From Ottelia alismoides (lineage: Eukaryota > Streptophyta > Magnoliopsida > Alismatales > Hydrocharitaceae): 64,000 nucleotides of DNA. Positions 34,932 through 47,189 of the stretch are shown here, piece after piece. The stretch lies in the NCBI GenBank assembly GCA_037367405.1, contig JAZKJV010009620.1:726803-790802 (forward strand), in the 5' to 3' direction. The translations under genes and the position numbers were made by a program. Within the stretch, counting starts at the first letter, position 1; the number at the start of each line of letters is the position of its first letter. The notes under the pieces are model-generated. The model was not told the DNA's origin. It worked only from the letters and a program-made list of their open reading frames with translations, and searched no databases.

Positions 34932-36189
34932 AAACCTTGCTCATCCCCGAGCATCTAAATGAATGAAGTGAGGTGAAATGAGAATGGGTTCCACACAAAG
35001 ACCATGATCAGAAGGTGAAAATGGAGCTAGACCCATCCTTTGGATTTTTAGTTTTGCGGAACTTCTGTGAGAATCAAGGTCTTAAAATCAATAGTCTCCA
35101 AGTTCTACACATCTTTGTCACAGTTTTGGTCAGAAGTCATCTTAGATCAATCCTCTTCCCAAAGCATATCCCATGAACATTGAACAATTGCCTCATGTGT
35201 GTGAATGGTTTTAACTCTTCCCATCAAGAATTCCGGACTACCATGCAAACCTCTCCTCCAATAACTCATCCTCGGGGAGTCATATATTTCCTTCCAAGGT
35301 CAGTCGCGTTGTGTTCACAATCAAAAAGAGGGAGAAAGTATTAAGAAGGGGAAAAGAACTAGAGGGTGACCAGTATAGTCACCTCTCCTTGTGAAGCAGG
35401 CCAGTTTAACCAAGTCTCCACCAAGATCAGCAGGTTTTCTTGAAGCTTGGACCTTTTTGTTCAAATATTTATTTGGTAGTTGGCTTCTTTTTGTTTGGAT
35501 TTTTGGTAGCTCTGCATGGATCTTGTTATGCCCATAATGATATGGAATCTTTTTTCCGTACATGTTTTGGAGTCTTAGAAAAATTAGTGACCAGTCGTCC
35601 ATCCCTTTTTTGAAAATTTATTTCAACCCGTACTTTGGTCTTTAGATGTCCATGCTACCAGAAAAGAAACTCACACAGTCTTCGAACACCCCGTCTGAAT
35701 TGAGCTAAGTGCATAGTGCGAGAGTACAAATTAATTCCCTATTCAACAGTCGTACCCAAAATGAGGCGTCCGGTTTAGACACTAAGAGTCAAACTCAGTA
35801 CATTGTCATGCATAACTCGAAGGATTAAGTCATAGACCCGAAGCTTCTAGAATCCACTTTCTCAGTGAAGTTCCTCTGAAAATTAGGTGGATTAAGGTTA
35901 AGTTCAGACCAATCTCAATTTATGCTCATAACTCAGTTCAGAACGCATGGAATTTTCATAGATGCATGAAATGCTAGATGAAGGGAAAATGTATGGAATG
36001 TAGATTTTTTTTATAAGATTTTTAATTCAAGAGTTTTTCTAATGCGGGTTTTGTTTCAAAAATAAGAAGCCATTTCTTTTCAAAACTTAGGTTACACATG
36101 TAGTGTTAGTTGCACAAAACACAAAGTTAGTTAGTTTTTTATAAGTCAGTTACCCACCCCGTAAATAAGAACATAGACTTACGTGCAAG
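34932..36189 (-). other. Non-coding 3' region of element R
   Basis: No domain is visible on either strand. The 93-codon minus-strand frame at 35321-35602 has no family features. Confidence 0.5.
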
Positions 36190-36600
36190 TATGAGGTATG
36201 GGTAAAATATATACAGAGTATATACACTCCCCCTATACTTAGAGAGTGTTATGTCCTTAGAGCACAAGAAGCATAGAGAAGACATAGCTCGGGCTAAGCG
36301 TAAGAGAGTGAAAAAGAGAAAAAAAAAGTAGAAATCAGCACGCCTCCTATACATAGGTTGTAAATAGTCTAAGTATAGAAGAGGGTGAAAAATGAAGCGG
36401 ACAAGTATGTGGAATTTGAATGAGGAGAGCATATATTGTAGGCATCGCGTCCCCTGTACTTAGACTCTGGTCAGCCTAAGTATGGAAGAAGATCGAGAGG
36501 AGTGGATAAGGAGAGTGATATATACATATGGCATTGGTCTCCCCCTATACTTAGGCCTTGGGCTAAGTAGAGGAAGAAGATGTACAAGGGAAACAATGGG
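36190..36600 (-). repeat. Degenerate tandem repeat with polypurine-tract-like motifs
   Basis: On the minus strand CTAAGTATAGGGGGAG or a variant occurs at 36227-36242, 36342-36357, 36449-36463 and 36538-36554, so starts are 115, 107 and 91 bp apart. Between them are recurring AAGTATRGAAGA and GAGAGTGATATATAC phrases. Each copy resembles the element's own priming tract. Confidence 0.65.
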
Positions 36601-36739
36601 GTTGGGAGGGAGGAGGGTTGCTGATGATTAAGGAGGTTTTCAATAGATCTTTTTGTGATCCTATGGTGAGAGGTCATAATGATTGAAAGAAGATGAAGCA
36701 GATGAGTCCTAGCTATTATCAGCGTTATCCTCAGACGAA

Positions 36740-39376
36740 TCATGTTGGACAGTGTTTTGATAGGAAGTAAGATGAAACATATGAATCAGATGATTCCCAA
36801 CCGTCATCAGGGTTATCCTCAGAAGAATAAGACTTGAAGGTGGAGGCACTCCAGATATTCTTGTTCTTAAGCTGCTTTATCAAGATGTGCTTAGTCTTGT
36901 TGTCAATTGCCTCATCCTCGGATGGTGAATACTCTAAAGCACCCATCTCAATATGGTCATAAGAGATTTTTTCGATATATTTAATGAGACCAGGAGAGTC
37001 GGCTCTCGAGGAATAGTAGTGAGGGACAGGAGTCATCAAATGGGAGTCAATATTCGGTTGCTTTCTTAGATAGGGCGTCAGGGCTGCTGAACTGAGCTCA
37101 CTCATAAAGATCACCTTATACGAACCTGATGAAGAATCATAAGAAGATTCCTCCTCTGGCGTGTCGAAGGTGAATTTCTTAGTCAGTTTATCAGATAACT
37201 GACTAGATGAAGGAGCAGCCGGAGTGGGCATTTTGGTCCGTGTTGTATGTGAAGGTGCAAGTCCTTGGAGTGAGGTGCTGACAATCGGGTCTTCAGATGA
37301 ATAACCATTGAAATATTCTTCCTGAGTTAGTGGGCATCCTGCATATTTGTTATCAATTGACTTGATGTTTGTGCATTCCTACGTCGGATCGATTTGATCA
37401 AGGCCGTTAGAGGAGGTCTTGTCCGACTCAGGGTAAGCACATGCTCGTGTTTCCTCATCATAATCACCATATAAAAAGTCTTGCATTAGGTGATCTTCCA
37501 TAGGATTTGTTATGATAGTGGTTGGGGTGAAAGTAGTAGGGAATGTGAGAATGAGAAGAGTTTCTGAACCAATGATTTGTTCAATAGCTGTTATCTCTGT
37601 TGTAGCAGCGTGGTAGGCCTCGTCTATCGCTTGACGGTTATGGTTGTTGTTGGCTTTGTGGGTTACCTTATATCGTGTTTCCTCAAAGACTGGTTGAGCT
37701 TGAAGTGCTCCCAATGTTGTGAAATTGATTTCTCGAGTCTCGCATTCAATAATTGCCTTAGCCAAGACTAAGAATGACTTTCCGAGAATTATTGGAGACA
37801 TGGTAAATTCTCCATGATGCTCAATATCAATGATCATGAAGTCCACCTTGAGCTGAGCACCTTGGAACGTAATGACAACTGAAATTGTTCCTCTCTTTCG
37901 TTTTATATATCGATCAACCAGTTGAATGATTTCTCTTGATTTCTTGATTGGTTCGAGTTTGAGTTTGTCAAACACGGAGGTTGTGAGGATGTTAATTGGT
38001 GAGTCGTCATCGATTCAGGCATGGATGAATGTTGTGTCTTTGATTCCACTGTCAAATCGAGGCAACTGCTTCATTTGTAGCTCTTAGTCTTTCTTCTCAT
38101 CATTAAAGAGGTGGCCATTGACAATATATGTCTTTTGGTCTTTGTTCTCTTCCTGCCTCACTTTTTAGGCATTAATTTACTCTTTACAAATCTTTCCGGG
38201 TCGGGGAAGTGTTCAATGGCATGATTTAAGGGAAGTTCAAAAATCAATCTTTCATCCAATGCTTCCCTTAGATTAGGATCTAAATTCTTCAAATCCTATC
38301 CACTTTCAATTTTATGGGTTTTTTTTTCTGGTTTTTCAAATTTTTGGGTGTTTTTGGTTTTTTTCAATTTTTTTTGGTCTTTTCGGTGTGGTGTGTAGAT
38401 GTATTTGTTTCCATAACTGAGGAGGGGTTTCGATCAGATTCCGAGTCAAAGTCATTCTTAGGGTCCACAGAGTTTGTGAATTTCCGAGTGTCCTCTAGGT
38501 TTCTAACATGAGATCCAATCACTACATCTTCCATTTTTATGCATCAACTAGGAGAAGATCCTCTTCAAATATCGAGAATATGTTTTGTTTTATTATCCTA
38601 TGAAATCTTCTCTTGAAATATCATGGAATGAGTCTGTTGAGCTGGCGGAAATTTATAGGTCTCATACTGAACATGTTGTGACTCAAGTATGTACAGTTGG
38701 TTCGAGTAGAACCGATTTTCGTGATAGTTGATTGGTCCCTCATATAGTGAAGTCGTCATACATGGTTTATGTGTGATGATATCATCTGTCCAGTCTCCTT
38801 TATGAGTGTTTGTCTGAAGGAATGATATGCGAGATTGTCATAAAGAGTATGATCATTAGGGTCAATCCAGTATGTAAGATCAGGATGTGCAGGTCTCTTC
38901 ATTTAGTTTGATCGGTCCATCGTGTTATTCTCCAAAGTCCAGTTTGAATAACTATCTGTGAAGTGTTGACCTATCCCAACATTATGATGAGGAGAGAATG
39001 CAGTCATTTGGAATGGTTGTCTCAGCCGGTCATTGGTCTCAAAAGTGGTTCGGTCAACAAATGGTTTGGCAAGAACTCGGGAATAAGATGGGTTATCCCA
39101 TGATAAAGTTTGACAGTGTGTAGAACAGGGATAGGGAGGGGGGCAATATAAAGAAGGGTAAAATTCGATGGGACGATCAGAGTAGCATGGATTAGAATTT
39201 ATAGAATAGGTTGGATTCATCCGAGAGTTAGAGTCTCATGCAAATGTTGGAGGATATATGGACAAACAGGGTTTAGATGATTTGGGTTTGACCGAGAAGA
39301 ATTCATTTTCAAAGTAATCATCCGATGGGTACCCGGACCAATGTTCCATTAATTTGAAATGAGGTGGATCAGCCAT
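36740..39376 (-). pseudogene. Gag-protease-like polyprotein of element R, broken
   Basis: The frame opens at ATG 39376 (MADPPHFKLMEHWSGYPSDD). It continues past one TGA (39236-39238) as a Tyr/Pro/Ser-rich region to 38903. After frameshifts it resumes at 38759-38598 and at 38534, where an acidic stretch ends Lys-rich (HTEKTKKN). Near 38290-38170 a segment reads LDERLIFELPLNHAIEHFPD. A protease-like core follows (38030-37660): IDDDSPINIL in place of the DxGAS active site, FMIIDIEHH and SPIILGKSFL. After TAG at 37379 the frame runs on, acidic and Ser-rich, to 36740. The N-terminal half matches no gag I know. Catalysis is doubtful without Gly-Ala in the active-site loop. No RT follows. Confidence 0.65.
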
Positions 39377-40900
39377 GATAATGGATCTTGGTTGAAAATG
39401 TTCAAGTGCACTTGATACTCAATAAAAGAAACCCTAATTTTTTAATCAAGGAGAGTCATCGCACAAGTGTGCGGTTTTTTATATTCGAGCTCCGTTGACA
39501 CACACCAATGCAAACATAATTAAAACCCCATGTTGACCAACTCACACAGTGGAAGCCGCAACAGTTTGATAAATTATCTTTTCAATTTTAGTTAGCGATA
39601 AATTCAATCTTGGAAAAGAATTAGCGGAAATTTTCTTAAAGACTAGCTTGAGTCTTACGACTAGTTGCACCTACTTTCAAACAATATGGGTGTAAGTACG
39701 GATCGTAAAATGACTATCCATTACTTAAGGACAGAGCCTTACCTAGTGTCTTTTATACCACTGATTCTGCTAAGGAAAGAACCGTAAACGGCTACCTATG
39801 TTTCCTTACTAAGAAGTAGCTGATCGTTTTTATAGAATTACTAGTCTGAATGAAGATTCAAGAGCTGGGCACTAACTTTAAGTGGCGTCTCTCATTCAGT
39901 CAGATAGATAAATGAATACAAGGATGGAGTTGCTTTCCCGCAAAGATTCTGAATTTTATGTTATTAATTAAAGTCAGCGGTGTTTAGTAATCCCAATTTT
40001 AATTAGGCGATTATTGAAAATTTTGAAGTGAGCGGAAATGAACATCTACCGTCAAGTCCTAATTTCCTTTTAAATTTTAAGTTACAAAACAAGGGGGAGA
40101 AATTTGGGAAAAGCCGATGCACGTGGAAAACAACTATGTACGCTTAGTTAGAAGGCTTACATGATTCCTCACAATCTTCATGTGGGATGAAATACAAGAA
40201 TTGAAAATTATTCTATATAGATGCAAACTGACAAAATTCGCACCTATTAGAATGTTCTTTTAGCCGGAAAAAATTGATTTGAATTTTGATTAAGTTGAAT
40301 GATCTAATGTGCGTCTCAATTAAAGTGAAGTGTGATTCTAGGTTCTATGAGCACAAGCAATAAAATCCTAGAAGCTCTAATAGCCCTATGTGCAGGTCTA
40401 ACCTACGAGTCACTCAAGTCGGCCCCCATCCTCACCGGAGAGTGAAATTGGCCCAACACACCACGAATAAAGAATTTAGGTCTTGTTACGCACGCAAGAG
40501 TCCAAAGAAACACCACTGTTAATGAGCAATTAATTACAAAAAATTAAAATTGTAGAAATTTAAATCCTAGACTTTACGCTCTCTCACGACTTGACTCGAT
40601 CTTAGTTTTATTGCATCTTTCGTTGGTCAGTAAAGATGCATCGATTTTGCGAGAACTTCTCCATGTACGTCAGGTACCTCGCACAAAAAACAAGAGAGAG
40701 AGAGAGTGTTTGTGTAAGAGAGTGACACAAAACATAATATAAATAGAATAAAAAAATAAATGATGAAAATAAAATAAAATAAAATAAATACAGGAAAAAG
40801 ATATGGAAAATGTACAATGATGAGGCTCGGGGGTTAGACTACCAGAATGGATGGAAAACCTAACACTGATTTTCTAGATGAAAAACCTAAGCCGTTTGCT
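39377..40900 (-). other. Leader of element R
   Basis: This is non-coding on the minus strand between primer site and ATG. It includes a CT-rich run (plus-strand GAGAGAGAGAGAG, about 40693-40706). No gene is seen. Confidence 0.55.
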
Positions 40901-40918
40901 TCCCCGACAATGGTGCCA
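40901..40918 (-). other. Primer binding site of element R
   Basis: The minus strand reads TGGCACCATTGTCGGGGA, one base different from the site of element T. It is separated from the 5' LTR by 2 nt. Confidence 0.85.
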
Positions 40919-40920
40919 TC

Positions 40921-43900
40921 TAACGATTCACGAATTATCTCTTTTAATTTATGGAAATTAAGCATTTAAAATAATTAATGTCGTTTCTTTGTAGGCAGGT
41001 AATTGGAATCAATCAAGAAAATATAACTTTAATATTTAATTCAGTTAATTCGAGTGATTTTATATTTGTTTTACTTGGACAAATCCCAAGGTCGAACTCG
41101 AGGAATGAAAGGAACAATCTAGATTAATGTCTATCGAATTTTGTACACGATTTTCGAGGCACATATTTTTGGTATTTTTAATACAGTTTTTAATTGCAAA
41201 TGAAAATGTAGGAAATTTTTAAGGACTAGAAAATAAATGTTAGCAAACGATGTCCAAAAATTATGAAACATGACCAAAATGTAATTAATGTTGAAATAAA
41301 TGCATTATAATATTTTTTGAAATTTTCTGATGCAATATGAATATTTATGATTTTATAAATACAGATAGTGTGAATTTCAATATCTAATTGTAATAAATAT
41401 TAAATTTTTTTATTTTTAGAAAATAAAATTTTCTAAGATATATCACTAGATGATCTATCTCAGAAAAATCCTAAATCCTAAAAATATTGAATTTAATACC
41501 TATTACAAATTAATTATTGAAATACACAAAATGATTTTTATAGAGCAAAATATGTACACAAATGCAATTCTTTTTGGGCATGAGTAAATAGCAATTAATT
41601 CTACTATCCATGAATTTTCGATAACTTTTCAAGTAATTGTTAATTAAATATGAATTTTGAGCAAAGATTGGGCAGAATATGTAATTTTCTACATATATTA
41701 ATTAGTAATTAACCATCAAGCATAGAAATATCACAAGCATGCCATAATGTAAAGAATTAATTGATAAACATTATAAATTTTTTAAATAATAAAATCATGC
41801 AAGAAAGAGGTTTAAAATGTTAGAAGAATACAGGGGTATGTTTGTAATTATAATAACTAGAATAAAATAAAAAAATCCAGAGAGAGGGACTAAAGTGGAA
41901 TTACCAAACCCCTTTCGAAGTAGTTGTAAAATTATTAGCAGGTCACAAGCGAAGCACGTGTCCTCTAGGCAGGGGGCTGGAAATAAGTGGTCCTCCGAGG
42001 GCTTTGGAGCAAAAGGCCCCTCCGTGCATGTGTCGTGCACGATGGGAGGGTCTCAGGCAGCGAGCCCGGTGGTTGGTGAGGTGCGGGCTGGTGATGGCTT
42101 CGGTTGGTATAAGTGGAGTTGTATCGCGGATGCGGAGACAATGGCATGGCTTCTGGAGTGGAGCCATGGTCGGTGGTGCAAAGATGAGGGCACGAAGCCA
42201 GTGTCACTGATGACCAAGAGCAAACTTATGGAGTGGCGGTTGAAGGTGCTGCTCCTAGAGCTCGATAAAGAAGAGTGATGGATGGCGAGGCCCTCGATGG
42301 TAGTCGAAGGGGATAAAGACTTGGAGTCGAGGTGGTGAGCATGACCGTTTTTAGGGGTCTGACGCTGCACTCCTGGAAGGTGGACGATTGCGATGTGGAC
42401 AGGAGGAGATGTGTCGGTGGCTCGACGGGGGTCACCAGAGCTGGAAGCTGCACGATAGAGGTATGAGCTGCAACAACCAGTGTTGGCCAGATCTCTTCGT
42501 AGTCTTGGGAGGCGACGTTGGATCTGTCACCTCTGGCTGAGGTTGCTCCCTTCTCTGTAACGTATCGATAGATGAAGGTTTCGAGGGGTCTCAATAAGAT
42601 TAAAAAGGGCAAGAAGTGATGAGGTGGCGCTAGCGTGAATGGAAAGGCGGAAGGCTGATTAATTGGGAATCTAAGGGGATTCGGGGGTGCCTCGGCCAAG
42701 AATGGAAGGAGGATCAGAGAGATTCGTGGGTGACGATGATGGAGATCGGATTGGGATTGAAATAGGGAGGGGATCACAATGATGGCTGAGAGGTGGTCGC
42801 CAATTTGGGAAAGGGATTGGGGAGATGGTGGCGAGGCTCAAGGCAGGAGGAGGTGGTGCTCACTCTTGATTGGGAAAGGGCTGGATAAAGGGGATGATCT
42901 CAAGGGCGTCCGATCGGCTGAGATCGGACGGTCCCATATGCTCCACTTGGATTTTTTTATTATTTTAGTTTTTAATTTTATTTAAATATTTTTTGAAAGT
43001 ACTTTTTATATAAAAAATGAAAAATAAATGTAAAGAATGAGTGACACATAGCGGTTCCAGGAGCTGCCACGTGTCAACTCTAGAAAAATAAAAAATAATT
43101 AGAAAAGAAATAGCAAACGACCTCAAATCAAAAAATTTTCTTTACAAAAGTTGTTGTCTCGACGAGATCTACAATTCTCATGAAGAGACCAAAACCAAAA
43201 TAGGTCATTTGCACCAACTGATATTTTTGGGGTACTCTGTGTACATAGAATACCCAACTTTTGGAGTTTTGTAATTTTTTTATCATTTTTAATAATAATA
43301 AAAATAGGAAAATACGATAAAATCAAAGACAAATATTTACTCATTACACTATTTTCTAGATTTTTGTTAATTAAGAAAATTGAGAAATAAGTACGATAAA
43401 GGGGTCTTTTGTACAGACTGTCAGAGAACACTCAGACTCTGTCAATTTCTTTGATTTCAGTCTTATTTTAGATTTGGATTTTTGTACATTTTAATAAAAC
43501 TTTAGTCAAAGAAGATAAATGAAAAAGAAATAAAATAAAAAGAGTTAAATATATACATAAAATAATAGGTCAATATTAGGTAAAATATACATTGTACAAA
43601 AGAGGCTCAAAAAGCAACTTTCACATATGAGCTCAGATCTAACATAGTCTTGTCTTGAAGCTAATTAAATGTAAATTAGATCAAAAGTGAGCAGGATCAA
43701 ATCAGACACTGTATGAGGAAGATATCAATGTTTTAGTCTGATTTTCCTGAAATTAGGGTTTGGGATTCTGGACGACTTATTTATGTTAGTGGTTTTTTTT
43801 GTATTTTAATTTATTCTTGTTAGTAATATGCACATAATGGAGGTGGTTTCAAATGATTTGTAGTTATCACGAGTTAATAAAAATCGAGGAAGTTAGCTTA

Positions 43901-44085
43901 TTTTAAAGGTTAAATGGGTTGAGATTTTTGAGCTTCTCATATAATACAATTATGAATGATAAAATGCAATTATTATTTAAATATGCATGAATGCTAATTA
44001 TGCAATATAAATGGAGAAATGCAGATGAATTTTGGGGATCTGAGCTTAATTGGTGTTTTTAGAGTGATGACTATGAGATTCATCA
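40921..44085 (-). repeat. 5' LTR of element R
   Basis: It is 3165 bp long and collinear with 31751-34920. The end adjacent to the primer site reads TA instead of TG on the plus strand (40921), a single mutation in the terminal dinucleotide. GC-rich frames at 41895-42777 are LTR sequence. Confidence 0.9.
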
Positions 44086-44090
44086 CTCTT
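44086..44090. other. Right target site duplication of element R
   Basis: CTCTT is identical to 31746-31750; LTR X resumes directly afterwards. Confidence 0.9.
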
Positions 44091-44602
44091 GTCAATAGAG
44101 AACTAATATGATCTTGGTCCAAATGTTGGACAGTGATCTGAATGTGATTTAGATGCAATGAAGAGATTAGATTTACGGTTTTGATTTAATCAAACATCTT
44201 TGAGAGGTTCGCAAGATTTGAGATACGATATCAATATCCAAGTCACTATACTTGAAACATACAATCACCTTGTCCTTATCTCCAAGTATTCGTGGAGAAA
44301 GCTCATTATCCTTGAAAGAGTTCATGGATAACTTCACTGTTGATATATGTATCCGAGCATTAAGAAAATTGATAATTAAATGTTATTTAATTACCATGAA
44401 TAATATGAATATGATTCATATTATAAGGAGAGTTATCAAAGATACTTAAATGTGATTTAATTATCAAAAATGTGAATAATGTGAAGGTGATTCATATTAT
44501 TTGAGAACATGAGAATAGAAATCCAAGATGATTAAATATGATTTAATTATCATGGATATGAATAATATGGATAGCACTATCCAAATTATTCATATATATA
44601 TA

Positions 44603-44984
44603 GGGATAAATGAGGCTGCCCTCTGGGATGAGCTAACTTGGCTCCCCCCACCCCATTTCACCCGTTTTTTTTTATTTTTTTTTTGAAAATTTCTTCCGTG
44701 AAATTTCATTACTATATCCCTATATTATGTCATTAAAATTTCGTGTGAAACAGGGACTCCTACGGCCTCCATTCAGACAATAATTTTTTAACGGTAACAG
44801 AATTGCTAAAAACGACCCCGTCTAGATGAAGGCCGTAGGAGTCTCTGTTTCACATGAAATTTTAATGATATAATATAGGGATATATTAATGAAAATCCAC
44901 AGAAGAAAGTCTCAAAAAAATCGGGTCGAATGGGGCGGGGGGAGCCAAGTTAGCTCCCCCCATGGGGGCAGCCCCATTTTACCC
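44603..44984. mobile_element. Foldback MITE, 382 bp, inside LTR X
   Basis: The left arm begins GGGATAAATGAGGCTGCCC. The right arm read on the minus strand begins GGGTAAAATGGGGCTGCCC. Symmetry continues through GAGCTAACTTGGCTCCCCCC, TATCCCTATATTAT, GTGAAACAG and CTCCTACGGCCT almost to the centre (about 44785-44800). The flanks are ATATATATA on both sides: a TA or 9-bp duplication is likely, but the repeat hides its length. LTRs Y and Z lack it. No protein is encoded. Confidence 0.85.
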
Positions 44985-45557
44985 ATATATATATAATAAA
45001 TGTGATTTATAATATGTTAGAGAGATTCTATTGCAATTTATACTTGTTGATTAGTTATTGATGTGAATTGGATTCACGTTGGTTAATTATTTGAAAATGT
45101 AATTTACATTTCATTTGGGTTGTGAATGTGGTTCACAATTTCCAATGGCATGATTGCAATGTTCACAAAATAAATTAGATTTATTTTTATGAAATAAATT
45201 TGCAATAAAATTTTGTTGCAAATATTAGAGATACATATGAGATATAGATTCTCATGTAATTGGAAGGAGCCACCTTACCATATGAAATGGTTGGACGACC
45301 ACCCTCTCCTTATGGAATAAGTGGTCATCCCCATTTCTTCTTATTGAAGGAGGTTTGCCTCCTTCCTATTTCTTCAATGAAGATTGATTTAATAAAATTA
45401 GTTTATATTGATTATTATTCAAAATTTTTAATTTAAATTAAATTAATTATTTTTTTATTTTTTACAACAAAATCATGGTCATTGAAAGAGCACAAATCAA
45501 TCTCATCCATTGATTTTGTATCGTCCATGGTTTGAGATCAATTGACTCCTAAAATAC

Positions 45558-45565
45558 TATATAAG
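45558..45565 (+). promoter_or_regulatory. TATA box of LTR X
   Basis: TATATAAG lies just upstream of AGAGGCACCCC. A CT run follows at about 45612-45631. Y, Z and W have a TATA box in the same position. Confidence 0.55.
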
Positions 45566-46138
45566 AAGAGGCACCCCTTGCTCTTCAAGTTACAATAAGA
45601 GAACAACATATGCTCTCTCTCTCTCTCTCTTATTCTATGCAAGTCCTCTCTCTCTCAACATGTGGTCATCCACATGATGACTTAGAGAGGATGGCCATCG
45701 CCGCCGCATCGTCATTATGCAGTCAGATTGTTGCTCGTGGATTTCCATCTCCTTCGGTGTGCCTCGCTTGTGAAGCAGACGTCGGATCTTGTTTGACAAG
45801 ATCAAGAGATTCATCGCCTGGATCATCAACTTGGATTGCAAGGATAATACATTTCATCAATGCGCTCGCAAGCGTCTCCTCCGTCGGATCGGACTTGAGA
45901 TAGGAGGTCTCTTCGTTTAGAGACTTGATTGCAACCACTCTTCAAGAGGTAAACCAAATACTTGTTTGTGGTTTAGATGAAATTATCCAAGAAGTCTTCT
46001 TGGATCATGTGGTTTCATCATTTAAAATTTTTTAAATTCTGCTATTGTGAGCAACTAGTACGACTAGTCACTCCTAATTACATATGATGCGATCCTCACG
46101 CTTCTGTGATGTGCTTAAGGATCTTCCCATATCCTTAA

Positions 46139-47189
46139 CTTACCTTAGATGACCGGTGGTAAAGATAATATATGGGTCATAATACATCGTCTAAGTAAGG
46201 TAACACATTTTATTCCAATAATCTTATCTTGCGCTCTAGACATGCTTGTTGAGATATATATTACATATGTGATCCGTGTTCATGGTATCCCAAAGAAGGT
46301 AGTCTCCTATCGAGATTCACGATTCATCCCACACTACTGAGAACTTCATGAAAGCCTTTGGCACACATCCATGCTTGAGCACAACATATCATCCATAAAT
46401 AGATGGTTAATCTAAAAGTAATATTCAGACTCTAAAAGATATGCGACGAGCATGTGCCTTAGAATGGAAGGGATCCAACGTAATATTCAGACTGTAAAGG
46501 ATATGCTATGCAAACATTTAACTCTTGCAGAATTCAACTACAACAATAGTTACCATGCAAGCATTGTCTTGGCGACATTTGAAGCACTATATGGACATAG
46601 GTGTACTACTCCTCTGTGTTGGCAAGAGGTCGGTATAAAGAACCTTTACGATTCGGATAGACTTTATGAGACACGGTAAGTTGTAGAACTTGCTTGAAAA
46701 AGACTAATAATTGCTCAGAGTCACCAGAAAAGCTATAGTGATACCAGGCGAAAAGATCTTGAGTTTTAGGTAGGTGACTTCATATTCCTCAAAGTATCTC
46801 CTATGAAGGGAGTTCAGAGGTTTGGCTTGCATGGGAAGTTGGCACCCTGTTTCATGGGTCCCTTTGAAATTATTCAACTGATTGGGAAAGGTTCATATAG
46901 ACTTGCACTTCCTCCACATATTTCGATAATACATGATGTTTTCATGTATCAAATTCGTGAAACTATATTAAGGATCCTTAGAATAAGATAAGGTATGAGG
47001 ATCTGCATGTTGAGCCAGACATGACACACCTAGAAATACCTGTGCAAATACTAGACATCGATACAAGGATGTTGAAGAATAAAGAGGTACCTCTAGTTAA
47101 TGTTTTGTGGCGAAACCAAGAGTTTGAAGAAGCCACATGGGAACCTGAGGTAAATATGAGAGAGAAATACCCATATTTCTTTGAATGAT
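46139..47189 (+). pseudogene. Tekay-type chromovirus integrase C-terminal half and chromodomain, broken
   Basis: The integrase would insert the element, with the chromodomain steering it to marked chromatin. Readable parts in order: DNIWVIIHRLSKVTHF (about 46162), VSYRDSRF (second catalytic Asp region, about 46301), YHP and DG wording (about 46388-46405), AEFNYNNSYHASI (about 46530), ALYGHRC, then the GPF/Y module (KLAPCFMGPFEII, about 46840) and a chromodomain (VPLVNVLWRN, EEATWEPE, about 47087-47150). It ends at TGA near 47187. Frameshifts, stops and a 62-bp partial duplication (46418-46506) break it. The N-terminal half is cut off by LTR X. Confidence 0.85.

Larger units (their letters stand above)
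31751..44085 (-). mobile_element. Element R: non-autonomous gypsy-type LTR retrotransposon, 12.3 kb
   Basis: Reading on the minus strand: 5' LTR (44085-40921), primer site (40918-40901), 1.5-kb leader, one broken reading frame of about 880 codons (39376-36740), a non-coding tail with repeated polypurine-tract-like motifs, the true polypurine tract (34931-34921) and 3' LTR (34920-31751). A perfect 5-bp TSD (CTCTT) confirms the ends. The tRNA-Asp-type primer site and LTR style link it to the Athila group. No RT, RNase H or integrase can be recognised, and the 6.0-kb interior leaves little room for them. Mobilisation would have needed another element's enzymes. Confidence 0.85.
30795..46138 (+). 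repeat. LTR X, Angela/TAR-like copia LTR, split by element R
   Basis: The two halves, 30795-31750 and 44091-46138, join into about 2.6 kb once R and the MITE are removed. The joined LTR is collinear with LTR Y (47371-49930). Shared phrases include GAAGAATAACTAATTT, GGTCCTCTGC, GGATTTTAGTGACTC and GTGCTTAAGG. The left end TGATTGTCACATG is a poor match to the TGTTGGACATG start of Y, so 30795 is approximate. Flanks CTTAT/CTTAC could be a TSD if the first T is shared. No primer site follows, so it may be a solo LTR. Confidence 0.7.

Noticed and set aside
36190..36600. CRISPR-like regular repeats
   Set aside because: The copies are degenerate, vary in spacing, contain a polypurine-tract motif and lie inside a plant retrotransposon; no cas genes.
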